Shown here: positions 1-5,091 of the stretch, in pieces
Position numbering within the stretch: position 1 is the first letter of the stretch
Layout of the letters: the number at the start of each line of letters is the position of its first letter
From: Chlamydiales bacterium
Lineage (GTDB): Bacteria; Chlamydiota; Chlamydiia; Chlamydiales; JAACFD01
Length of the DNA: 5,091 bases
Direction of reading: 5' to 3'
Assembly: GCA_009937555.1 (NCBI GenBank)
Contig: JAACFD010000229.1
Location: forward strand, 1 to 5,091
Translations under genes and position numbers: made by a program
Notes under the pieces: generated by a model
The model's database searches: none
Told to the model about the DNA's origin: nothing
Seen by the model: the letters and a program-made list of their open reading frames with translations, nothing else

Positions 1-3000
1 ACATAAAGCTGAAATCTCCTTCATAAGGAGCTTTAATATCTAAAAAGATATCATCTTCAGTATCAGCATTTACAATCTTTGCTTTAAAGATAATTTCCCC
101 TTGGCTAGCAGCCCCAATAGTTGAGCGAACAGCCTGAAGTTCAAATTTAGCATTTTCATATTCTTCTGAGAATAGGTTAAGTTCAGGGGTGTATAAGTTG
201 CTAAAGATACGATCAATTTCAAAAGAATCATAGCTATCAGGTTCTCTTGAACCTTGTGCACCAGCTGAAGGCTCTGAGCTAGATAAGTAAATTGTGGCTG
301 AATTTGCTGACGCACTAATATCTACTATGCTAGAAACTAGCTCATATTTCGGGTCAAAAATAACACTTCCAGTTTCAGTAGGGTGATTGTAGCTATCAGG
401 GGCGTAAATATTAGTATGTTTTTTAATCGTATATAGAGCGCTGTCTGCAACTATATCCTCTGTGGATGGTAGTGTTATTTGGTTGTTAAGCTGGTCAATA
501 GTAATGATTTGTCCGGTATAGTCGTTTGAAGATCCGTCACTTCCAACACCTAAGTCTCCACCAGAGAAATCGTGATGTTCAGCAAAGTTTTGACTAAAGC
601 CTAGTAGGCTAGCTCCATCATCTGTTGAACTGATAGTTGCTAAAGTATCACCTGTTTTAACTAGTGTTTCACCTCCCGTAATCCGAGAATCAACTGTAAT
701 AGGCAAATCACCTGTAGCCACTTCTTCAATATGGATGTCTTTTTCAGGGATATCTTCTTGAGAAAAAGAAGGGGGAGCTAAATTTTCAATTTTTAATGAT
801 AAATCATCCCAGCTAGTATCAGGGTCATAGTCATTAGCTAATACGTTAAAGACTTTTTCTGTTTCTCTATCTTCTAGGATTAGGCCAGCGTCAGCTGTTT
901 CATCAGCACCTTTAGGGATAAGGTCGAATAAGTTAATTTGCCAGTACTGGTTTGCAAATGCAAAGTCACCGTGAGCAGCTTCTAGAATATTAAATTTAAA
1001 TCCATCTTGCCATTCGTGTCTATCACTAGAGGCGGTTCCATCTAAAACAGTTTGTACTACTTCTAGTGTACCCAAGCCATCTGATCCAAATGAGCGGAAG
1101 TCTCCACCTTCAGAAAGTCCTGAAATAGGTGTAAAGCGTCCTGTTTCAGATGCTCTAATCTCAAAAGTAGCGCCGGCTCTATTTTGAATTACCGCTAGTA
1201 TTTCACCTTTGTAAGCAATACCAGCCTGTGAAGAAGGGTAAAGAGTTGGAGCATCAAGGCCATTTGCTTGTAGAGCTTGCTCATAAGCATGATTACCTCT
1301 AGGTACGCCATTTTCATCGAGTTCGAACATAGAAAAGATAATGTCATTAGGATCAGTAGGATCTTTTCTATAGACTACTTTATAGTCTTCTGTTTCAAAT
1401 TGAGGTACATTTAGCGGGATAGTTTTTTGGACAATTGATCCCACATTTGCGGTATTATCTACCTTATATTGAATTCTTCCGTTATAGATATCTTCTAAAG
1501 AGACAACATCTCCTCTAGATAGATTAACAGTATTTCCTGAAACAGGGTCTTCGTATTTTAATTCTCCAAACCTAGGACCTTCCTGAATCTCAATTTGTAG
1601 TCTATCAGCATGTCCTTTAACATCATCATCCCAAGTAATAAAGTTAGGACTGAGGGTTTTTATATTGCTATCGGTCACTCCTTCATGAAGCTCTAGTTTA
1701 AATGGCTTTTCAATAGGAGTATAGATAGAGACAACATCACTACCTTGCCATCCTGAAGTATTGTGAAGTCTTTCTTCTTTTGAAGTTCCATGATATGCAT
1801 TTTCTATGTCACTAATGTATACATCACTTGTATCGCTAGGGGTATAAGTTCCTCCATCAATATTAGCATTTAAGTGTTGGCCTGGTGCTATTGAGTGAGT
1901 TTCGGCTGCACCTGATATATGAGTGCTTAATGGGATATAGGCATCTGATACGTCTGAAGTAATAAGAATTTGCCCTGCAACATGTACACTGCCTAAAGAG
2001 AGGTCTTCAATAGTAGGTAAAGTAGCAAGCTCAGCTTCAATAGCATCATTCATCATATTGTTATTTGTAGCATCGTAATCGTAAAACATCTGAAGAGGAT
2101 CTTCACCAGTAAAACCACTTGAAGCTGCGCTTAAAAATCCTGAGTCAGTATAGGTATCAACTAATGCATCTACAATTCTTTTAAGGTTTGAGCCTTCTGT
2201 TAACTTTGCAGTAGCTGAGTATTCTGCATACTGGTTAATAACAGGGTTAGGAGTAGTAGTATTTTCTGGTGTGTTTTGTGTTGAGAGTAATTTGTCGCCT
2301 CTTTGAAAACTTAATTCTTCATAGTATCCTACTGCTTGACCTACTTTTACGGTATCACCACTACTGGCAGTATATACAAACTTACCTTTATGATAGGCAG
2401 GTATTTGAGCCCCATCTACTGTAGCTAAACTTTCAGCAAAGGTACCGATTTTATCACCATATTTGTATATATTATCGCTTGAGTCTTCGCGGAAAAAGTA
2501 AGCTCTATCAAAAGGTGCTGTAATAAGGATTTCTTGGCTTGTTCCATCTGAATTGTTTTTAAATACCTTTAAGACAGGATCACCTTTATTAAAACCTCCA
2601 GAAGGTGCTGTTATAACCTCTTTTATAACGGCATATTGCTTTTCTTGATCAAAACCCCAAATAACATCTTGAGAGTGATTTTGAATAGTTTTTGTATTAC
2701 TAGATCCTTTTTGAAAGTCTCCTGTAGCGGCTTCAGAGTTTGTTAATTGTCTGACAAAAGCACTGTGAACTACTTTATCTCCAGGGTTTGCCTCTGCTAA
2801 GAAATAAAGACCATCATAGTGCTTGTCAGCATCTAATGTGTAGTCAACTATACGATCAGATGTAGTAGCTGCTGTAGGGTCTGCTATTATACTAGTAGAA
2901 ACCGCAACAGTAGATGAAGTTTCAAATCCAGCTTTACCATCATAATGTACCGTTTGAACAACAGGTTGAACAAATCGAGAAGTTAATTCATTCACTTCAC

Positions 3001-3457
3001 TAATGCTAAGCTGTTCTGTCCAGTCCTGAGCAGATCCAATGAGATTCTCTGACCCCAAGTGACTTTTATAATAGGCCATGATAACTGGGCCAAACTTCTT
3101 ATTTGCTAGAGAGTTGATTCCTTCAAAATATATACCTCTAGTTGTGTCATAGTAGGGGTCACCTGTTTCGCTGCCCCTGACATAGTTTGAATTATCATAT
3201 AAGTAGGCATCACTAAACCCTTCGTAGTCAAACTCTCTTCTAAGTCTATCATCGGTGTTGTTGTCTGAGCTTGTTGGGTTGATAGCAACTGTTGATTTTG
3301 TTTGGTCTCCAGATGTCTCTAAGTTTTCATTATACTCATCAAAATAAATAGGCAGGTAAGCATCACCTGTTCTGAATTCTCCATTATAGGATACAGACTC
3401 TCTATCAGAATACCTCCACGTATCTGTTCCTGATGTTTTAGGGTTTTCAAAAGTCAT
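1..3457 (-). CDS. Giant repeat adhesin-like protein, partial (continues past left edge)
   Basis: I translated this frame codon by codon from ATG at 3457-3455. It stays open for 1,152 codons to base 2, so the 3' end is missing. The product is acidic, rich in Ser/Thr/Asp/Gly/Tyr, and has no cysteine and no membrane segment, as expected of an extracellular filamentous protein. Visible parts: a Tyr/Asp-rich N-terminus (1-130); barrel-sandwich-like stretches near 281-382, 750-799, 925-944 and 1120-1152; a CSPG/cadherin-like segment at 606-672; and a VLANDYDPD calcium-binding cadherin/VCBS-type motif at 871-879. Its ATG overlaps the stop of the upstream frame (ATGA), with no Shine-Dalgarno sequence in the 20 nt before it and no signal peptide or LEPR motif after it. 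It is therefore either translationally coupled or, more likely, the frameshifted continuation of the upstream frame. The role, adhesion or surface layer, is inferred from the domain types. Coding status is very sure; independent gene status is not. Confidence 0.85.
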   Translation of the reverse strand, partial: MTFENPKTSGTDTWRYSDRESVSYNGEFRTGDAYLPIYFDEYNENLETSGDQTKSTVAINPTSSDNNTDDRLRREFDYEGFSDAYLYDNSNYVRGSETGDPYYDTTRGIYFEGINSLANKKFGPVIMAYYKSHLGSENLIGSAQDWTEQLSISEVNELTSRFVQPVVQTVHYDGKAGFETSSTVAVSTSIIADPTAATTSDRIVDYTLDADKHYDGLYFLAEANPGDKVVHSAFVRQLTNSEAATGDFQKGSSNTKTIQNHSQDVIWGFDQEKQYAVIKEVITAPSGGFNKGDPVLKVFKNNSDGTSQEILITAPFDRAYFFREDSSDNIYKYGDKIGTFAESLATVDGAQIPAYHKGKFVYTASSGDTVKVGQAVGYYEELSFQRGDKLLSTQNTPENTTTPNPVINQYAEYSATAKLTEGSNLKRIVDALVDTYTDSGFLSAASSGFTGEDPLQMFYDYDATNNNMMNDAIEAELATLPTIEDLSLGSVHVAGQILITSDVSDAYIPLSTHISGAAETHSIAPGQHLNANIDGGTYTPSDTSDVYISDIENAYHGTSKEERLHNTSGWQGSDVVSIYTPIEKPFKLELHEGVTDSNIKTLSPNFITWDDDVKGHADRLQIEIQEGPRFGELKYEDPVSGNTVNLSRGDVVSLEDIYNGRIQYKVDNTANVGSIVQKTIPLNVPQFETEDYKVVYRKDPTDPNDIIFSMFELDENGVPRGNHAYEQALQANGLDAPTLYPSSQAGIAYKGEILAVIQNRAGATFEIRASETGRFTPISGLSEGGDFRSFGSDGLGTLEVVQTVLDGTASSDRHEWQDGFKFNILEAAHGDFAFANQYWQINLFDLIPKGADETADAGLILEDRETEKVFNVLANDYDPDTSWDDLSLKIENLAPPSFSQEDIPEKDIHIEEVATGDLPITVDSRITGGETLVKTGDTLATISSTDDGASLLGFSQNFAEHHDFSGGDLGVGSDGSSNDYTGQIITIDQLNNQITLPSTEDIVADSALYTIKKHTNIYAPDSYNHPTETGSVIFDPKYELVSSIVDISASANSATIYLSSSEPSAGAQGSREPDSYDSFEIDRIFSNLYTPELNLFSEEYENAKFELQAVRSTIGAASQGEIIFKAKIVNADTEDDIFLDIKAPYEGDFSFM
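2..100 (-). repeat. Start of another barrel-sandwich-like module, cut by window edge
   Basis: Residues 1120-1152 of the second frame begin GEIIFKAKIVNADTEDD and continue FLDIKAPYEGDFSFM up to the window edge. The I-x-A-P-aromatic-acid-G/R core matches ITAPFDR at residues 312-318, and the preceding GE-I-I-F-x-x-K-I matches KGDPVLKVF. The second half of the module would lie beyond base 1. Confidence 0.4.
782..874 (-). other. Cadherin/VCBS-type calcium-binding motif
   Basis: Residues 862-892 of the second frame give a Glu-Asp element, then VFNVLANDYDPDTSWDDLSL. The sequence V-L-A-N-D-x-D-P-D followed by D-x-L-x-L/I is the hallmark of cadherin-like and VCBS/Big_9 tandem domains in RTX adhesins, where the acidic residues bind calcium between domains. 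It supports an extracellular location. The rest of this domain (893-950) is only loosely conserved. Confidence 0.65.
1061..1210 (-). repeat. Further barrel-sandwich-like module
   Basis: Residues 750-799 of the second frame read KGEILAVIQN, a short loop, ATFEIRASETGRFTPI, then LSEGGDFRSFGSDGLGTLE. The order kGE-x-LAxI, then EIrA-x-x-GrF, then eGgdF-x-x-G is the same as in residues 291-342, with a comparable length of about 50 residues. It is a second, isolated copy of the proposed module, about 370 residues downstream of the first cluster. Confidence is moderate because the match is by eye. Confidence 0.4.
1442..1642 (-). other. CSPG/cadherin-like repeat segment
   Basis: Residues 606-672 of the second frame contain LQIEIQEGPRFGELKYED, then VNLSRGDVVSLEDIYNGRIQY and KVDNTANVGS. 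The order (hydrophobic strand, P-x-x-GeL, a F/V-s-x-x-DI-x-x-G-x-i-x-Y element, then an Asp/Asn-rich strand) is that of CSPG4-type (Cadherin_3) repeats, which are common in giant bacterial adhesins. One clear copy is visible. Confidence 0.55.
2312..2617 (-). repeat. Tandem barrel-sandwich (biotinyl/lipoyl-like) protein modules
   Basis: In residues 281-382 of the second frame the same pattern recurs: a G-D/E-hydrophobic start, an I-x-A-P/Y turn with Gly or Arg, then GD-x-V/I-x-x-G. Examples are VITAPSGGFNKGDPVLKVF (281-299), ILITAPFDRAYFF (310-322) followed by YKYGDKIGTFAE (331-342), and IPAYHKGKFVYTASSGDTVK (352-371) followed by VGQAVGYYEE. This is the half-motif rhythm of barrel-sandwich hybrids such as biotinyl/lipoyl and HlyD-type domains. 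The modifiable lysine motifs (MKM or DKA) are absent. The fold is an inference. Confidence 0.45.
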
Positions 3458-3469
3458 ATCACAATTTTA
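3454..3469 (-). other. Frame junction: ATGA stop/start overlap or frameshift site
   Basis: The upstream frame ends with TGA at 3456-3454 and the downstream frame can begin with ATG at 3457-3455. The downstream frame is closed just upstream by TAA at 3469-3467, so any change of frame must fall in this interval. The downstream frame is -1 relative to the upstream one. I see no X-XXY-YYZ slippery heptamer in the correct phase and no ribosome binding site. Adding one base would join the two frames. Placed around the ATATG it would give a strand of the type TKIVI-x-TFENP; placed in the AAAA run (3465-3468) it would give T-K-N-C-D-M. Confidence 0.8.
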
Positions 3470-4089
3470 GTACTTTCTGTCTTCCAAGTATAGTAATCGC
3501 CATATTTGTGTTCCCAAGTTCCATGCCTAATATTATAATCATTGTTAAACTGGCTATTATCTATTACAATTCCGCCAAGATCATCCCAAGTGTCGTTAGT
3601 TATTGATCCAGGGCTTCCGTAAGCATCGTTAAATTTGAATATTCCTTGGTTATATCCACTAGTTTTTCTATCATGAAAATCACCTTCATAGGGTGCATCA
3701 TCTGACCCACCTCTATTATGTACATTAGAAAGCGCATTTACATGCATGAACATGCCTTTACTGTGGTAGATGGTATGCCATGTTCCTGGAGGCACGCCCC
3801 AGTTTTCTGTATGATATGTCTTTCCCCATGCTCCCCATGAAGGGTTTACAGATAGTTGAAAGTAAATTTTACCAAGTAGACTATTGTCTACTGTAGATCC
3901 GTCTGAGGCTGTGCTAGCCCCTTGAAGTTTGCTAGAAGCATCTATAACTTTCTCTAGTCTTGCTTGTTCTGTATTCCAATACCAAATTGCTTCTTCTTCA
4001 GCGCTTCTTATTTGGTTAATGCCTTCTAGCCTTTGGCTATTGCTGCCAATATCGATCGTAAAATCTTCAGCAATTCGATCAAGGGTGTT
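3454..4089 (-). other. Unrecognised Trp/His/Gly-rich region cut by the frame break
   Basis: Residues 245-455 of the first frame carry nine tryptophans (280, 282, 329, 332, 341, 348, 412, 436, 446) and eight histidines between 337 and 438, while residues 1-244 hold only one histidine (His134). The stretch has alternating strand-like segments (KIYFQLSV, GIVIDN, TKIVI) and Gly/Asn/Asp turns, suggesting a beta-sandwich or a lectin- or metal-binding type domain. No family is recognised. The first residues of the next frame (TFENPKTSGTDTWRYSD) are similar in style, so the domain probably spans the junction. Confidence 0.5.
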
Positions 4090-4821
4090 TTCCCACTTGT
4101 TTAACTCTTCTAAAGAGGAGAAATAAGTGGCTTCTGTATTGATGTTATCAGTTTCTAGTACCCAGTTTGCACCAAAAATTTCTGACCCAGTAAGGTCAAT
4201 AGAAGCTGCAAAGTTTCTTTGAGTTAGCTCTTCTAAATCTTTGATTAGTTGTAGGCCATCTTCACTTGAGGCTAAGTTACAACCCAAAATATCTACTCGG
4301 CCTTCGTCTTCTACAAATAAGGCTAACTTGCTGAAAAAAGACTGTAAATCAGTTGAACTTTCTAATGAGCTTTGCGAAACTACAATTTCATCAGTCAAAA
4401 GAAAGTAACCGGTATCACCGTGTGTAGCAAAAGCTATGTTATCAGCTTTTCTTCCACCTAGAGTTTTTGAGAGGTTTTCTAAGATGCTATTTAGATCAGA
4501 ACTTTCAGCATCTAGTGTGACTACTAAAGTGTTTGAACTAGCGATTGAGGCAAGATAATCGCTATCTTCAAGATTTGAGGGGATTATAAGAATATTAAGA
4601 TCTTGCTGCGCATTAACAGCTTTTTCGACTAACTTATCTGCTTCTTGGTAAAGCAAGGGGTCTTGAGCATCGAGCTCTTTTTGTGCTTTTTTTAAGTTGT
4701 CTTCTTGCAACTTTTCGTTTTCTAAATCATATGAACTTTTCTCACCGATTTCGATAAGTTCAGTAAATCCTGCTGCATCGTAAACGACGCGCTCTTCAAG
4801 TGGAATGATTTTAAATCTCAC
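3454..4821 (-). CDS. LEPR-motif / DUF4347 surface protein, N-terminal part of a probable giant adhesin
   Basis: This is a 455-residue frame. The start is GTG at 4821-4819; the in-frame codon TAA at 4836-4834 excludes a longer start, and an AAGGGG ribosome binding site lies 8 nt upstream. Residues 8-18 form an LEPR-XLL-like motif (LEERVVYDAAG), typical of the N-termini of huge surface or secreted proteins. Residues 22-75 are charged and probably helical. Residues 75-224 match DUF4347: ATHGDTG at 132-138, VDILGCNLASS at 176-186, and the terminal ASIDLTGSEIFGANWVLE pattern at 206-223. His134 and Cys181 sit like a clan CD peptidase dyad, so a protease-like role is possible but unproven. Residues 245-455 are rich in Trp, His, Gly and Tyr and are not recognised. 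There is no classical signal peptide or membrane segment. The frame ends abruptly after a strand-like TKIVI, in a 4-base overlap with the next frame. Proteins with this N-terminus usually continue for thousands of residues, so this is probably the truncated head of one long protein. Confidence 0.88.
   Translation of the reverse strand: MRFKIIPLEERVVYDAAGFTELIEIGEKSSYDLENEKLQEDNLKKAQKELDAQDPLLYQEADKLVEKAVNAQQDLNILIIPSNLEDSDYLASIASSNTLVVTLDAESSDLNSILENLSKTLGGRKADNIAFATHGDTGYFLLTDEIVVSQSSLESSTDLQSFFSKLALFVEDEGRVDILGCNLASSEDGLQLIKDLEELTQRNFAASIDLTGSEIFGANWVLETDNINTEATYFSSLEELNKWENTLDRIAEDFTIDIGSNSQRLEGINQIRSAEEEAIWYWNTEQARLEKVIDASSKLQGASTASDGSTVDNSLLGKIYFQLSVNPSWGAWGKTYHTENWGVPPGTWHTIYHSKGMFMHVNALSNVHNRGGSDDAPYEGDFHDRKTSGYNQGIFKFNDAYGSPGSITNDTWDDLGGIVIDNSQFNNDYNIRHGTWEHKYGDYYTWKTESTKIVI
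4150..4599 (-). other. DUF4347 domain
   Basis: Residues 75-224 of the first frame show the whole DUF4347 course. A hydrophobic strand (LNILIIP) comes first, then a second strand (NTLVVTLD), a helix, IAFATHGDTG with His134, FLLTDEIVV, a helix, VDILGCNLAS with Cys181, a helix with DGLQLIKDLEELT, and the closing ASIDLTG...GANWVLET. The His-Gly and Gly-Cys pair following hydrophobic strands resembles caspase-fold (clan CD) peptidases; this is an inference from motif layout. In other proteins the domain sits near the N-terminus of giant adhesins, as here. Confidence 0.85.
4768..4821 (-). other. LEPR-XLL-type N-terminal motif
   Basis: Residues 1-18 of the first frame contain LEERVVYDAAG directly after a short basic-hydrophobic start (MRFKIIP). 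This matches the LEPR-XLL pattern at the extreme N-terminus of very large bacterial surface proteins, which often lack a cleavable signal peptide and are thought to leave by type I-like export. The match supports the GTG at 4821 as the true start, because the motif normally lies within the first tens of residues. The LEER variant with Tyr before Asp is seen in family members from the PVC group, as I recall. Confidence 0.75.
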
Positions 4822-4824
4822 GTG

Positions 4825-4838
4825 AATAACCCCTTATT
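4825..4838 (-). promoter_or_regulatory. Ribosome binding site within a small leader hairpin
   Basis: The minus strand reads AATAA-GGGG-TTATT. The two 5-base arms (4838-4834 and 4829-4825) are perfectly complementary and the loop is GGGG (4833-4830). The Shine-Dalgarno sequence AAGGGG (4835-4830) lies 8 nt from the GTG start, so it decides the start codon. The stem is all A-U and therefore weak, so it probably presents the ribosome binding site without blocking it. Confidence 0.6.
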
Positions 4839-4870
4839 ATGTGAAATGAATGTAGTCAGCCTCTTATACT

Positions 4871-4900
4871 ATTATATAACAAAAATCGGGGGTGTGTCAA
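4871..4900 (-). promoter_or_regulatory. Consensus sigma-70 promoter
   Basis: On the minus strand, TTGACA lies at 4900-4895 and TATAAT at 4876-4871, separated by 18 bases. Both hexamers match the housekeeping consensus exactly; only the spacer is one base over the optimum of 17. The predicted start of transcription is near 4864, giving a leader of roughly 42 nt before the GTG at 4821. The sequence just upstream (4901-4920) is AT-rich and could act as an UP element. No operator-like inverted repeat overlaps the hexamers. Confidence 0.75.
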
Positions 4901-5091
4901 TGAGTTTACATAGATAAAATAGTCGAAAAACTATCATTTTTTTGTTAAGATAATGCATCTTAAAAGTTAAGAAAAAAAAGTGTTCTAAATAGCTTAAAAA
5001 TAACGAAAAGTGCAAATTAAGCCGTTTTTTTTTTATATATTTTTATAAGCCTTAAGCGATATTTGTTTAGGGTTTATTGGCTCTTAAATAA
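4901..5091. other. AT-rich non-coding upstream region with A/T tracts
   Basis: No plausible gene is found on either strand; stop codons are frequent in the frames I checked. Within 4921-5091 only 40 of 171 bases are G or C. A or T tracts of four or more lie at 4926-4930, 4937-4943, 4972-4979, 4996-5000, 5006-5009, 5025-5034 and 5041-5044. Several of their centres are separated by roughly one or two helical turns, which suggests intrinsically curved DNA or a binding region for nucleoid proteins upstream of the promoter. The hexamer GCTTAA/TTAAGC occurs three times (4992-4997, 5017-5022, 5052-5057). The 3' end of an upstream gene is not visible. Confidence 0.5.

Noticed and set aside
70..315. 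81-codon minus-strand open frame
   Set aside because: It lies wholly inside the long 1,152-codon frame in another phase and has no ribosome binding site or recognisable product.
1618..1629. Short ATC trinucleotide run as a phase-variable repeat
   Set aside because: Only three units encode Asp-Asp-Asp; being a multiple of three, changes would not alter the frame.
2315..2404. Lipoyl- or biotin-carrying domain
   Set aside because: The GDTVKVGQAV stretch looks lipoyl-like, but there is no DKA or MKM lysine motif, so covalent cofactor attachment is unlikely; only a similar fold is proposed.
3106..3288. 60-codon minus-strand open frame
   Set aside because: It is a shadow of the second long frame; its Thr/Gln-rich product looks like an out-of-frame reading of Asp/Tyr/Ser codons.
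3454..3469. Programmed -1 ribosomal frameshift
   Set aside because: The required phase is -1, but no slippery heptamer of the X-XXY-YYZ type lies in the permitted interval. The T-AAA-ATT near 3469-3463 would shift into a TAA stop.
3929..4126. 65-codon plus-strand open frame with a hydrophobic product
   Set aside because: It is antisense to the DUF4347 protein gene; its Leu/Ser richness is explained by reversing Glu- and Lys-rich codons.
4992..5034. Rho-independent terminator on the plus strand (GCTTAA...TTAAGC followed by ten T)
   Set aside because: The stem is only six base pairs, mostly A-T, with a 19-base loop, and no plus-strand gene precedes it.

Overview
The window holds one end of a very large, AT-rich, minus-strand locus for a cell-surface or secreted repeat protein, plus 270 bases of its upstream control region. 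About 95% of the window (positions 1 to 4821) is coding on the minus strand. The reading frame is broken once, at a 4-base ATGA stop/start overlap near 3454-3457. The 455-codon upstream part carries an LEPR-type N-terminal motif and a DUF4347 domain. The downstream part is open for 1,152 codons and runs off the left edge without a stop. It looks like the body of a giant adhesin: calcium-binding cadherin-like and CSPG-like segments, and several stretches that resemble the barrel-sandwich (biotinyl/lipoyl-like) fold.

Layout, read in the direction of transcription (right to left): 5091-4901 is a very AT-rich region with no gene (40 G/C in the last 171 bases) and many A/T tracts. At 4900-4871 there is a promoter with both sigma-70 hexamers at consensus (TTGACA, 18 bases, TATAAT). 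A leader of about 42 nt follows, with an AAGGGG ribosome binding site in the loop of a small hairpin, and then a GTG start at 4821. The first frame ends at 3454 and the second begins at 3457 and continues past base 1. No RNA gene, CRISPR array, insertion sequence or second transcription unit was found.

How the parts relate: the LEPR-type N-terminus and DUF4347 sit on the first frame, and any C-terminal secretion or anchoring signal must lie beyond the second frame, outside the window. The second frame has no recognisable ribosome binding site or N-terminal targeting sequence of its own. The most economical reading is therefore one giant gene split by a one-base frame change (a real mutation, phase variation or a sequencing error). 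Two translationally coupled genes remain possible.

Organism: sampled coding lines are about 30-42% G+C. The N-terminal LEER-VVYDAA variant of the LEPR motif, together with DUF4347, recalls large surface proteins of the PVC group (Chlamydiae, Lentisphaerae, Planctomycetes) and of marine Gram-negative bacteria. This placement is an impression from motif style and not a firm assignment.
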